This document shows positions 26,201 to 35,402 of a stretch of DNA of 64,000 nucleotides, piece by piece. The notes under the pieces are model-generated. The model saw nothing but the letters and a program-made list of their open reading frames with translations. It was not told the DNA's origin and ran no database searches. The position numbers were made by a program, and so were the translations under genes. Origin of the DNA: Klebsormidium nitens (Eukaryota; Streptophyta; Klebsormidiophyceae; Klebsormidiales; Klebsormidiaceae); contig DF237154.1 of the NCBI GenBank assembly GCA_000708835.1, forward strand, positions 62,001 to 126,000, read 5' to 3'. Position 1 is the stretch's first letter, and every line of letters begins with the position of its first letter.

Positions 26201-27430
26201 AAGCTGGTTACACAGCCTTTCACCTTTGAGAAGTATTCGTTTGTTTCTCTGGTCAATATTCTCGTTCCGCTTGATCCTCTGAATTCTTCACACCGTAGAG
26301 CTTACGTGCTGTAAATTCCAGCTGCAGACCTCGCAGGTCCTGTCATCCATCTATAACTTCTTCCTCACATGGTCGGCTGTGCGTGCAGGTACGGCAACTG
26401 GGTTGATTCCTTTTGGGTGATCCCCACTGGGCCCACCAGCTGCCACGTCACCGTCGACTACTGGCTGGCCCCGCAAGATGCCGCCGAGGTGAGCTGGGGA
26501 ATTCAAGTTGCCGTTATATGGCTTCAGGACTTCTGCCCGATTGGCATGGTTTCTGACTGGTTGTCCTTTCAGTCCAAGTGGTTGCGTCGTAAGTTGGGGG
26601 CCAATGCAAGTTGCAAGTGTCCTGGTTTAGTTGTTTTGGAACGCTGCTTGGCGGCTGCTCAACCCGTGCATTGTCTCGGCACCCAGCTTGGTCCTCCCTC
26701 GAAAGATTGTTTCTCCAATGAATTGTCTCAGATGCTCGAACGTTGACAAAGATATGTTCTCCGACCGTATCACGCATGGAGTCGAATGACTTTTCTCTTA
26801 CAGACAGCTGTAAGAGGGAACTCATTCGACTCCATGCGAAGTATGCGGTTCGTAAGCTGTCAGCCCGTTGTCTTGCGTTGTGGTCAGCCCTGTGCCGACA
26901 TGTGCGTGACGATGTGCAGATCAGCGACGAAACCCTGGAGGAGAACTGGGTCCGCACTGATGTCCTACAGGTAAAACATCGGTAATCGATCCTTCAAGAG
27001 TCAGACGGGTTTTGTAAGTAGCATTCTCGGAAAAGAGCTCTCAGAAGGAAGGAAAATGGTGAACAATGTGTCGCCTTTCCGATGAAAAGACATTGGAAAC
27101 TCGACGAGATCAACCCGATAACATGGCACGAGAACCCGTTCCGGTTTGATAACAGCTCGAGTAGAAGCGAACGCCTTTATGACAATGTATTAATGAGCTT
27201 TGACCATCACCATCGCCGGCAACCCTGTAAGCGCCCAATTGATGCGCAAACTCAAACGGTGTCTTTTACTTGCTCAGGACGAAGACGTGTTCCTCTGCGA
27301 GGCGGTGCAAAAGGGCCTCGCCTCTGGCATGTTCGAGTCCGGACGATACGTGGCGCCGCAAGAAGAGGCACCGCACCACTTCCACCGACTGATCCACTCT
27401 GACTTCGTTGCTTATGAAAAGGATCTCTAA
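20219..27430 (+). CDS. CMO: Choline-monooxygenase-like Rieske oxygenase with targeting peptide
   Basis: Likely ferredoxin-dependent oxidation of choline to betaine aldehyde, the first step of glycine betaine synthesis, in the plastid. Exons: 20219-20307, 21388-21572, 22228-22273, 22714-22849, 23520-23594, 24045-24183, 24662-24792, 25269-25364, 25948-26060, 26389-26488, 26920-26970, 27278-27430. They sum to 1314 nt, 437 aa, matching plant CMO length. Residues 1-30 are rich in Ser and Ala and almost free of acidic residues, as in a transit peptide. The Rieske [2Fe-2S] ligands are C130-R-H132 and C149-P-F-H152. The mononuclear iron ligands are H279 and H284 in YLDGGYHIPYNH, with Asp390 as the likely carboxylate. 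LPLDEG..PPRAWYTE near residue 55 is typical of the family N-terminus. Ala follows the second Rieske His where plant CMO usually has Gly. Substrate choice among Rieske oxygenases is inferred; carnitine- or stachydrine-type activity is an alternative. Confidence 0.85.
26773..26838. repeat. 31-nt-arm hairpin in an intron of the Rieske oxygenase gene
   Basis: Arms 26773-26803 and 26808-26838 pair around a 4-nt loop. The outer 17 bp are perfect (ending CGCATGGAGTCGAATGA), and the inner part pairs CTCTTACAG with CTGTAAGAG. Only about three positions differ in between, and two of these can pair as G-U in RNA. The hairpin lies within intron 26489-26919. It could be a small MITE remnant, a precursor of a small RNA or a structural splicing element. 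Confidence 0.75.
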
Positions 27431-28382
27431 CCAGCTAACTCCCTGCTAATCAGTCTGATACGGCTGGACTGGTCCCCTGATCAAATGACCTGAAGAGGTT
27501 TCCTAGCATGATGAACTTTTGTCTGCTAACGCCGAATTTTTCGAAGTTAAGATAGCGGTCGATTGGGCTGCAGAAAGTTTGGGCTTGGTCAGACAGTCAG
27601 GCCACGGATTGCCTTTCGAACTTTCTCGTAGAGCTCAAGAAATGCTTCAATCGTTGACCAAGTGTAGGTTGAAAGCGATTTTCTGCGAGTATACATAGCG
27701 TCGTTTCTGCGTAGTTCATAAAGCGCGACTCTCGACTCTCTCTCATAATTGTCCTCTGATGCTCGCATATATCAGCCATACTTTGTCTAGGCCTTTGCTC
27801 GGATATCTCATCATGGCATGCTTATCGTCCCTTTTGCTGGTGGAAGATTGAAGAAAATTGGAAACATTCGAGTCAGCCTGGTGTCGAAGTGATTCGTTCC
27901 AGCAACTGCCATGCGCGGTAAGTCCATCATGTCATGGTCGTTGATTAAGCTGGAGGCTGGGTTTTATGCCGGCTAGGCCCTAAAATCATTGGTCAATTAG
28001 AGGGAGAGAAACTAAGCTGCATCAACAAGTCGGCGCTTGGAACAACTGGCAAGTTGCTGAACTGGGTATCTTGAGTATAATAGCTGTCATGACTCATGGG
28101 GCAGGGACGTCCTGACCTTCTGAATTCTTCTCTGATACTAATAACATGCATATTAGACCAAAGATCTGCAGTTCTTCGCCCAATTTACAAGACAGGACTC
28201 GGATTCAGCGCAGTGCAATCATGACACGCTGACACGATGTGACGACAGCTCAAGCATTCAGGACCCGGGCCCCCGCGGCCGGCCTGCTCTAGCCTCTTTA
28301 TCGGAAATTGGAATCCTAGCTGACGGCGTGATTTGGTCGCGAATCGTCACCAAATCTTGAGATTCTGGCGGTCCTTATGCCC

Positions 28383-28521
28383 NNNNNNNNNNNNNNNNNN
28401 NNNNNNNNNNNNNNNNNNNNNNNNNNNNNNNNNNNNNNNNNNNNNNNNNNNNNNNNNNNNNNNNNNNNNNNNNNNNNNNNNNNNNNNNNNNNNNNNNNNN
28501 NNNNNNNNNNNNNNNNNNNNN
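28383..28521. other. Assembly gap (139 N)
   Basis: This is a run of N. Immediately to its right, 28524-28580 holds three copies of CTTTCCGAA(C/T)-like units followed by an AT-rich palindrome near 28582-28600. Repetitive or structured sequence is a likely reason for the gap. Confidence 0.95.
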
Positions 28522-28996
28522 AACCTTTCCGAATTTCAACTTTCCGAACGGGAAATCCGAATTTCTGACTTTCCGAACGCAGATAATTATTTAATTATTC
28601 GGAATCATTACCTTGGACTACGGTATTGCGGCCATCCGCTCGCCTGGGCACCAGGCGCAGCCACCGGGCTTGCCTAACTAGGTAGTTGGAACTTGGAAAT
28701 CGGCCATGTGGCAAACAGAACCGTCCACCATTTCTCTGTGGAGCATCGGACGGTTCTCCTCCGCTGGATAAGTAAGGGGGTTCTGCTGCTGCTTTTACTC
28801 GTCTCTAGACTCGTCCGGTGCCCGGAGTCCAAGACCGGGCGGACGCTGGACTCACCTGCGGCAGAAGAGAAGCAAGTTCAAGCAACGACAAGCATCCGTC
28901 AGGATCCATCACAAGGATACGTCTCGTGTACCGGTACCTACCGTACTTCATGTGCTGATTGTGCTGAAGAAGAAAGGAGGAATTCTGAATGCTTCT

Positions 28997-29189
28997 AGCT
29001 GAGTTCTAGCAGTACAGCTGTTTGCGTCAAACTTGCCATCGGGTTCCAGACTCTCGGAGCGTGGTTCCTGATCTTGAGCCGTCCGATGCCTGCCTTGTCG
29101 TCAATCGAACGGTCCAAGATCAGGAACCATGATCGGAGCATCTGAAACCCGATGGCAGCTTTGACGCAAAGAGCTGTACTATTATAGCT
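28997..29189. repeat. Long inverted repeat with ~90-nt arms (MITE or hairpin-RNA locus)
   Basis: The left arm 28997-29087 and right arm 29104-29189 are reverse complements over almost their whole length. Shared words, read on the plus strand of the left arm, include AGTACAGCT, TTTGCGTCAAA, GCCATCGGGTT and GTGGTTCCTGATCTTG; the last pairs with CAAGATCAGGAACCAT in the right arm. The centre is only 16 nt. Both ends carry AGCT. No clear target-site duplication was seen. It sits about 270 nt upstream of the KAI2-like ATG. Confidence 0.85.
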
Positions 29190-29461
29190 GTCGAAAGATA
29201 CATTCATTCGGCAACAGCGGCCAGCTTGGGAGGCTGCGCAGCAGATAGGTTACCTACATCAAAGGATATGCGAAGACATCTGCGCTGACTAGGAAGTTGG
29301 AGCCAAGCTCAAAATCGTCTCGGGGCGGACCTGCTGCGCCCCGAGGGGAAATTGGCGGTGACTGGGGGCGGCTCCTCTGAGTTCTGGATAAGAGGCTGTG
29401 GTCTTTTGATTGCGCAAGCACTTTGCATCTGCTGAATTATTGAAAAGTTGGTTCTTCAACA

Positions 29462-32400
29462 ATGCTCACCCTAGCAGACATTCATAAGGCCAGGATTGTC
29501 GGCGATGGCGAAGAGATTGTCCTTCTTGGACATGTGAGTGGGCCTGTTCACTGCTTACAACTACACAGCTTTTATCCACAAAATCCAGAATTGGTCGAAT
29601 TTTTCGCAGATACTGAATGTAAGTTGGTGATAGTCAAAGCTAAAGCGAAATATTGTGGAAGTGGAGGAACTATTGCCATCCCAGAGGTTCCTGAGCTGTC
29701 AGCCAGAGTTTTTATTGCACCGTAGCTTGTTTGTTTTAAGCTTTCTTGCAGATCCTGTGGCAGCTCCTCCTACTGCGACTCTATCTCGCTTGTGGGTACT
29801 GAAGGCGCAATTGTGGGTCTTAAGCAGATGCTGGGAGACTTGAACAATCCTGAGTCGCACGCAGTACAGGGTTTGAGCTCAATTTGTAGAGGAGGCGCCT
29901 CAAACGCTGATGGAGCTTCTTTATTGATCTTTCCGGACACCCTCAGCAGTTCCAAGCATTGAGCTTCTCATCTGGTTGAATGTTGTGGTTCATATGAGAC
30001 GATATTTTCGCTTTCATTGGGGCAGTAAGTTTATCCTCTTGGCCACTCCGTGTGAGCTCATCTTTCCGGAGTGGATTTCCTTGACATCTCCAGGTCTTCC
30101 ACACGTTCCGCTGTATCCCATTGGCAGAGACATATAACTCCTATTAATATGTGTGCCCTCATTTAAAAAATAATAACGTGACAGTAAAGTACGCAATGCC
30201 AGTCACTTCACTCTGCCCAATTAACGCCTTGTTCCGCCTGGGTGCTTTCTTTCTGGCTTTTGTGTTTCCCTGCAGGAACCTAGGCAACACGGCGTGGAGA
30301 TTCGAAAGAAATTGCAAGAAATGCGACAATTTCACCTTTCATCTGTCTCGCCTTTCCTTCTTGAATCTGATTTTGACAAGCCCCCATTTCACAGGGCTTT
30401 GGCACAGACCAGACCGTGTGGCACAATCTGGAGCCCCTCCTGCTACGGCGTCGCTTCCGAGTCATGCTCTACAACCTGATGGGCCAGGGGACAGGTGTCC
30501 CCACCGGCTTCTCCAGCACATCTCTCGGCCACTCAGCAAACTCGAGGGTTTCGGTGGACAGCAATGGCTCGGACAGCCCCAAAGCGACGGGCAAGAAAGC
30601 CACCGCAATCGAGCGCGCGACCTCGGACGTGGCGAACGAGGAGTTTGAGCGGGAGCTCAAGGCGTTGCAGCTGTCGCAGCACGGTGGGGCCGGCGAGAGC
30701 CGACGGGGGATGTTTGGGAGGAAGATCAACGAGTCGTTCAGCCGGCTGTTCACACGGAGCAAAAAGAAGAGCAAGGCCGGGGAAACGGCGGTGAGCGAGA
30801 AAACGCATGAGGAGGAACCGGTCGAGTTGCACCCGGAGGAGAGCGCCAACGGGGCAGCGTCCAAAGATCCGGAGTTCTCAGGGAGGCGGGATTTCAAGAT
30901 TGAGGATCTTGACAGGGAGGGAGACGAGCGGCCTGAGCGGATAGACGAGGAGGAAACGGAAGGGATCGTGTCGGCCGAGGACTTCAACCATTCTCGGTAC
31001 ACCACACTGGACGCGTTTGCGGAGGACTTGATTAATCTTATGGACGAGATGGGGGTGAAGCAGTGCATCTATGTGGGGCACTCGGTGTCGGGCATGATTG
31101 GGCTGGTGGCGAGTGTCAGGCGGCCGGACCTATTCAAGAAGCTCGTGCTGCTGACGAGCTCCCCGAGGCAAGCCTCCAAGTTGTCCCCTTTGTTTCCATT
31201 ATCAAAACTCACTAACGTGCTGAGCTGAGCTTGTATGGTTCGTCTTATCCTTCCTCTTGCTATCACTTGTCAAGGACCAGCAATGGGCGACTCGCTTTCA
31301 AGGAGTCTCTTGGGCTTGTCTCTGGTGTAGAGTATGAGGTAAGTGACAAAAGAGGTGTCATGCATGCAAGATCTGAGGAGAGGTCTTGGTCTTGGGCAGT
31401 TCGGAACGTCCTTCATTGTTTGATTGTACTGGACTTCTATAATTCTGAGGAGCAAGGTGCAAGACAGTGGATGGTCTTCTTCCCCCTACTCTGAGACTCG
31501 CAGCATGGTTCTTGTTGCGTCTTCTCTTTACTTACTTGTGAAATAGCTTGCAAGTGCTTGTATTCGACTTGATAAAAATCATTGACTCTGCATTGGGTGA
31601 TGGTGCCAGCCCGTGTTGATTGATTGACTTGCTGCTCTTCTGGTTGAGCCACCCGAATCTACTTTTCCAAAGATTGCTTAGCTACTTCCAAGGTACTGAG
31701 GTTGATTTCAAGTGCTTACTGACATACAGATTCGATGAGTGCTTCTTTGATTCATTGAAGTATTGCAGCTGCTGCGAGCTGGCAATCAGAAGACAGCACT
31801 AGTCTAAGGGTCAAAGTAAGGAATGTTATCCCCTTAAGAATCAAAGTCGCTGGCTGCCTTGAAAAGAGCAATTGTCTTGTGTCTTACTCTCTGCTTTACA
31901 CTACAGTCACTGCAGCCGCTGTCTCCAGTGTGCATGAGTGTTGAGAGAGCTCCACAACTCGTTCTCTGTTCCCTGTCAAACCTCCTCTCATAAGCAGTCC
32001 CGCTCGGGAGAAGGTTCGCGTCCCCTTGATCTTGAGGTCCGCGCCCCCATTGTCTTTGCAATTTGTTTGTAACAAAACTTGCTTACGAATCTGGCTGGGG
32101 TCCCTCCTTTCCATGGTTCACGTATGGCTCACGTATGTGCACCTGCGCTGAGAAGTGTCCTTGTACTCTTCCTCCTCACGAGCGGCTACGGTTGTCATCT
32201 CCTTCCTCTTCTTAGCCGCCTCAGCTTCGACCTGTGGGTCCCGCTGTCTGCAGCCGTCGTTTTCCACTGCTTTTGCGTGTCTGTCGTGTCATCTTTGTGG
32301 CCTTGTCATTTGTTGTCCCGGGAGAAACACCCTTCTTCATCGTCCCTTAAAGTATTGCCAATTGTTTCCTTGTAGTGCAAGGGCGTGAGCCAGCTAGCCC

Positions 32401-33669
32401 TTCTTCCTTTTTCGCAGTGACACCTCTTTTTTTTCTCCAGGGTAAAGCTCAACCTCCTCTCCTTCTCTTCTAGTTGAGCGCCGATACTAACCCAGTCTTT
32501 CTCTTGATTTCGTGCTAACCCTACTTTCATTCTCCATCCGCAGATATCTCAACGACGGCGACTACGTGGGTGGATTCCAGGACGAGGACATCGATAACCT
32601 GCTGGCGTCGATCAAGACCAACTACAAGGCGTGGGTCCAGGGTTTTGCACCGGTGGCCATTCACACTCCCGACAACGAGGCGGTGGCGGATTACGCGGCG
32701 GGGCTACTGGACGTGCGGCCCGATGTGGCGTACTGCATACTGAGTACCATCTTCCGGTCGGACTACCGGCACCTCCTGCCCGAGGTGAGGCCACTTGCGC
32801 ATATGCTGCTTATCTTCTCAGGCCTTTGCTTGTCTTACCTTGCATGGTCTGCTGTTGCCGTTCAAAGGGACTCGTCGGTGGGAGCAGAGGACTATTCTAA
32901 CGCGGGCAGAAAAGGTGGGGAGCGAAGGGGATGGGAAGAGTGCAGAAGAAGAGAGAACTGGCGGAGGCTACGCATTCTCTTATTGGCCGGGTTGTCGAAT
33001 TGTAGCTCAATGAGCTATCTCGTTGCTATAGCATAGAGAGCCAAGCCAACCTACGTAATTGATGCGTTGGCCGTATTCGTTCCATGTTATACTTCCACTT
33101 CTGCTTTGAACGTGGAGTCGTCAGTGTCAGCGGTCTGCTTTTTGAGGAGGTCGTGTGCGTCTTGGCATGCCTTAGCTGGTTTTCATCGACACTCTGGAGC
33201 TCTTGGCTGGGATTCGCTTGCGCTTGCAAGGGCCCTCCGAAAGTCGAAGGAAGCGTCCAGAAGCTTGAGAACCTCCAATAGACGCTCTCGATGGGATTCA
33301 GCTTCTAGGTTTCTTGCTGGTGCTGGCACGTACATCCTGTTGATAGCGCGGCCATTGTTAGACTGACCCTCTTCATCCTGGTCGCTGTCAATAGATCGAC
33401 ATTCAAGTCGTCTTGCTTTGCCTGTGGACAAACAGGAGGGAACCCTGTGCTAAGCAGCGGGTCTTGCCCATGTGTAGGTGTCGGTACCGTGCCACGTGTT
33501 GGTGAGCAACAACGACGTGGCGGTCCCGCTCGGTGTGGGCGAATACATGCACAAGCACCTGCCCAACAGCGCTCTGGAGGTCCTGTCTACCCACGGGCAT
33601 CTGCCGCACCTGAGCTCCCCCATGCTTGTGAACGCGGCCCTCATCAAGCATATCGAGCAATTACCTTAG
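29462..33669 (+). CDS. KAI2: KAI2/D14-family alpha/beta hydrolase with large internal insertion
   Basis: Members of this family are receptors and enzymes for butenolide signals (karrikin-type or strigolactone) that act with MAX2 and SMXL proteins; ligand and partners here are unknown. Exons: 29462-29533, 30395-31167, 32544-32784, 33478-33669; 1278 nt, 425 aa. The catalytic triad is complete: Ser254 in GHSVSGM, Asp375 in NNDVAVPL, His403 in GHLPHLSS. HGFGTDQ begins at His24, as in land-plant KAI2. Family length is about 270 aa. The excess lies wholly between GQGTGVP (residue 60) and FNHSRYTTLDAF (residue 221), inside one exon. The insertion is hydrophilic, has an acidic tail and contains a basic stretch, FTRSKKKSK. 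Intron 2 uses a GC donor (GCAAGC at 31168). The family's YDNMGAG reads YNLMGQG here. Orthology to KAI2 rather than D14 is inferred from overall motifs. Confidence 0.9.
31168..32543 (+). other. GC-AG intron of the KAI2-like gene
   Basis: The reading frame must leave exon 2 with two bases (AG) and enter exon 3 with one (A) to give Arg-Tyr-Leu-Asn-Asp, as in the family. The only fitting border is AG followed by GCAAGC, with acceptor CCGCAG before 32544. No GT donor lies nearby. GC-AG introns are a known minor class of spliceosomal intron. Confidence 0.8.
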
Positions 33670-35402
33670 GAGGGCGCACAGTCTGTTGAGCTCGACGGTC
33701 AAGCCCCGACAGCTACTCCAGAGCAGTTTTGCATCCAAAGTGCTGCCAGAAATGGCCGTGCATGCTGTACGAGGCCGTTGAATGGACAGGTCTTTGGCCA
33801 TGGAGTTCTTACTAAATTGATAGCTTGACATCAAGCAGCGAAGGCACTAAAATTGCGGGAGATTGTGAGCTGTCAGTATACCCTGCTGTAATCGCTGAAT
33901 GGAAGGAAGCGTTTGAGTATTTGTAAGCTATAGGTCGCGGTTTCCAATAATGTTGTTGAGGGATGTACTAACGTCTAGACTTGTCAGTCTCAGGAATAGG
34001 CATGATCTACCTGCGAGCGAGCGCCGCAAGACCCATTAGCCAACCATTAGAACGAAAACAGTTTGAAACCGCTAAAAAGCAGTAAGTTCTGAATAGTTGA
34101 GACGACGATGGCCGGCATCCACACACAGACACGTAGACAGTGTGACTATTTATCCATTATTATGAAGCCGCTGGACCGGCATATAAAATTGTTTGTTAGT
34201 TTATTTGACTGTGCATTTGCAAAGTATGAGGACATTGCACTCGAAGACTCACACGGCCGGCGCTTGTTGCTTTTGTATGAGAACTGATGAGCCGCGTGTG
34301 CTTAACTAGTTACTAGTTGCCGAATTGGCATGGCGCGCCCCATGGAATGATTGTAGCAAAGTCGCGAGACCGTCTTGAAATTTCTGCACTTGATTCATAT
34401 CAAGTTCGGATCGATTTCCATGGATATTTTCAGAAGCGTTGCATGTATACCAAGCTAAAATGTGTACATATGTGGCTAGCTGTCCGCGATCCGATGATCA
34501 GGTCAGATTTCATATTTGGTGCGCGCACATGGCCAGACGCTTGGGTCGGTGCACGACCGTTTTCTTATAATCCATGCTATCGACTCGAATGCGTGTTTTG
34601 CAAAAGCGGCAGCGCGCCCGGTGCTGTGCTGCATGCACGCAACTCGCTCATCATGAGGGTCGGACTGCGGCCCTCCCACTAGAGACGACGAGCATAGCAC
34701 ACCATCTTCAAGATATGTACCTAGGTCGTCTGAACAACTGGCCCATCCTCACTACGCGCTTTATTGGTCAACTGTGTGTTTGGCAGAGGATAGAAATGCA
34801 GTGAGAATGTTTGCCACCTATATGTACATTGCCTGCTCTTTGTTCCTTGGTTCAACTGTCGGTAAGTACGTTCGAGTCTTCTTTCGTATGTAAGTAGCAT
34901 TCTGTACTGTTCGATCTACTATGTAGTCGCTGCACATTTAAGGATCTCGTTGAGTTTCTTTCCTTGAATGACTGACGGCACGTAATGCTGTGTGTTTGAA
35001 TGTTGCTGTCTTCTGCGTGCAATGTGTCAGGAGCTGTGTCTGCACCGAAATGGATCCGTGAACTGCATCTGATCCTTGATGATGCACCCCGTGACGTCCT
35101 ACTTTTGACTATGCTATTGGGGGATCCCCCTTGGAAAGATTGCGGTGTTACCTTGACTACCTGCGATGCAATACCTGAGCGGATCGATGCACATGTGACG
35201 ACCAATCAAGTGCCAACCCCTACTATGTCAATCCCCACCCTTGACTAAATACACCCACCATTCTTCGTTACCGCATTGCTAAACAACCTTCCTTGGAGAG
35301 TCAGCCACGTTGAAATTGCCTTCTAGCTTTCTCATCGTAAGCATTAAATGGACTCCGCCTCATGACCTCAACTCGAGATTTCAACGATGGGCATCAGTGA
35401 CG
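33670..35402. other. Convergent intergenic region, no gene seen
   Basis: This lies between the stops of the KAI2-like gene (+) and the histidine kinase (-), so it should hold both 3' ends. AT-rich patches occur near 34140-34210. Open frames here, such as 34317-34682, show no family motif. Confidence 0.5.

Larger units (their letters stand above)
27431..29461. other. Intergenic region with assembly gap and fold-back element
   Basis: This lies between the oxygenase stop and the KAI2-like start, both on the plus strand. No gene was recognised. It contains the N gap and a long hairpin, both annotated separately. The promoter of the KAI2-like gene must lie in its right part. Confidence 0.5.

Noticed and set aside
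30469-31068. 199-codon minus-strand open frame
   Set aside because: Mirror of the KAI2-like exon 2; Ser-rich as expected for the antisense of an acidic coding strand.
34317-34682. 121-codon plus-strand open frame as a gene
   Set aside because: No recognisable domain and atypical composition; it lies between two gene 3' ends.
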